A stretch of DNA of 64,000 bases, taken from positions 1-64,000 of the forward strand of contig JAQBOM010000020.1 in NCBI GenBank assembly GCA_028288025.1. The letters run 5' to 3'. This stretch comes from Mucilaginibacter sp. Lineage in GTDB: Bacteria; Bacteroidota; Bacteroidia; Sphingobacteriales; Sphingobacteriaceae. The notes below the pieces were generated by a model, which was not told where the DNA came from, did not search any database, and saw only the letters and a list, made by a program, of their open reading frames with translations. The position numbers were made by a program, and so were the translations under genes. Positions within the stretch are counted from its first letter, which is position 1. Each line of letters starts with the position of its first letter. Positions 63,131 through 64,000 of the stretch are shown piece by piece.

Positions 63131-63847
63131 TCAATTCACCCCCATCGCATATTTTATCCCGCCTAACAGATGGTTTAAATAAAGTGGATCAGCGTATGAT
63201 TCATCTGTATGGCCCAACTCGGTGTAAAACGCACGGCCTCCGTCGTATTCGTGGTACCAGCTCATGGGATGGTCGTCGCCGTTTGCACCGCCGGTGTAGG
63301 TTTTTTCATCTATTTTCATCAGCACGTGCAGTCCAGGTGCTATCCATTTAAAGTTATACCATTCGTCAAACCGGCGCCAGTCGGCTGGTAAATGTTTGGT
63401 GGCGATAAAGTTGCGGTCAATAACATGCAAAACGGCAAATTGCTGCGCCGGGTGGCTCTTAAAATAAGCGCCTACCAGGTTACCATACCACGGCCAGCCA
63501 TACTCGGTATCCGTAGCCGCGTGAACGCCTACAAATCCTCCGCCCGAGCGGATATATTTTTCAAATTCAGCTTGCTGACTATCATTCAAAACATCGCCGG
63601 TTGTACTTAAAAAAATAACAGCGGCATACTGCTTCAGGTTATCATAGGTGAATTTTTCTGAATTAGTCGTGGTATCCACATCAAAATTATTTTCATGGCC
63701 TAGTTTGATGATAGCAGGAACCCCAACGGCGATGGAATTGTGATGATATCCGGCTGTTTTGCTAAATATCAATACCCTTTTTTGCTTCGCAATAGCACTT
63801 AAGCTAATAAAGGCTAATATGCTTATAATCAGGATTTTATTTTTCAT
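63131..63847 (-). CDS. Exported ThuA-like protein
   Basis: A 238-residue protein with a signal peptide (ILIISILAFISLSAIA) and a ThuA domain, a glutamine-amidotransferase-like flavodoxin fold seen in trehalose-utilisation proteins: RVLIFSKTAGYHHNSIAVGVPAI, AAVIFLSTTGDVLNDSQQAEFEKYIRSGGGFVGVHAATDTEYGWPWYGNLVGAYF near 72-130, HPMSWYHEYDGGRAFYTELGHTDESY near 192-217. Often found with sugar dehydrogenases in Bacteroidota; precise role unknown. Upstream are a word dyad and the window end. Confidence 0.88.
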   Translation of the reverse strand: MKNKILIISILAFISLSAIAKQKRVLIFSKTAGYHHNSIAVGVPAIIKLGHENNFDVDTTTNSEKFTYDNLKQYAAVIFLSTTGDVLNDSQQAEFEKYIRSGGGFVGVHAATDTEYGWPWYGNLVGAYFKSHPAQQFAVLHVIDRNFIATKHLPADWRRFDEWYNFKWIAPGLHVLMKIDEKTYTGGANGDDHPMSWYHEYDGGRAFYTELGHTDESYADPLYLNHLLGGIKYAMGVN

Positions 63848-63855
63848 AATTTTTT

Positions 63856-63986
63856 ATTGGTTGATTATGTGAATTGTTGATTGTGTTATTCTTTTGTTCT
63901 AAGATAGATTGCTTGATGACATAAGTGAATATTAAGTATCAATTTCGGAAACCACTCACCGCTCACTTAGTCAACCTAATCAACCC
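63856..63986. repeat. Word dyad before the ThuA gene
   Basis: attggttgattatgtgaattgttgattgtg (63856-63886, as repeated gttgatt words) is answered by ctcacttagtcaacctaatcaaccc (63962-63986). Core perfect match ggttgatta / taatcaacc. The region after 63848 holds only this dyad. Confidence 0.55.
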
Positions 63987-64000
63987 AAATTCCCCTTCTT

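Overview
The window reads as a chromosomal stretch of a Bacteroidota bacterium of the family Sphingobacteriaceae, most like Mucilaginibacter or Pedobacter. The reasons are Bacteroidota-type promoters (TTG, about 19 bases, TAnnTTTG), an almost complete lack of Shine-Dalgarno sequences, and families typical of the group: a TonB receptor paired with a DUF4249 lipoprotein, DUF5996, a BtuG-like B12 propeller, short hscB and UMF1-type transporters. No database search was possible, so family names come from recognised motifs.

Layout. 0.1-7.8 kb: hemF, a small secreted protein, gyrA with two exported TPR proteins behind it, and an SDR. 7.9-13.4 kb: a two-component system, a DUF4442/GNAT/AlbA_2 operon and a MATE transporter. 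13.4-17.5 kb (minus): HDAC-like deacetylase, kynureninase, and an operon of alkyladenine glycosylase, alpha/beta hydrolase and free-Met-R-sulfoxide reductase. 18.1-23.8 kb (minus): a PP-loop ATPase, a sirtuin, then a vitamin B12 uptake operon (btuB, btuG-like lipoprotein, DUF6580 membrane protein) under a clear cobalamin riboswitch with its own promoter and terminator. 24-26 kb: serine hydrolase and SRPBCC membrane protein. 26.2-29.5 kb (minus): thrS-infC-rpmI-rplT. 29.7-41 kb: Fe-S protein with UMF1 transporter, diheme cytochrome, MEDS sensor, PAS kinase with receiver, D-aminoacylase-like lipoprotein, esterase and a SnoaL-like lipoprotein.

41.2-45.7 kb is the accessory part: a badly decayed glycoside-hydrolase pseudogene, a large PD-(D/E)XK-like protein of unknown role, and a PIN toxin with a tiny overlapping partner packed between a complete tRNA-Leu and a 45-bp duplicate of its 3' end. 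45.8-49.4 kb (minus) is a Kdo/envelope-sugar operon (kdsA, kdsD, sugar transferase, BtuF-like protein), divergent from hscB and tRNA-Leu(CAA). 51.6-55.6 kb holds three signalling proteins, two of which carry long runs of the same 21-residue coiled-coil repeat. 55.9-63.8 kb has a Tat-type sugar isomerase, GH18 protein, DUF2252, TonB receptor plus DUF4249 lipoprotein, crcB and a ThuA-like protein.

The most notable items are the tRNA-bounded toxin cassette, the 21-residue repeat kinases, a class of intergenic dyads built from low-complexity 'words' next to gene starts or ends, several genes whose -7 box lies 4-5 bases before the start codon (possible leaderless mRNAs), a lysine at the quinolone-determining serine of GyrA, a sirtuin without its zinc cysteines, and a D-aminoacylase-like protein without the usual HxH metal motif.
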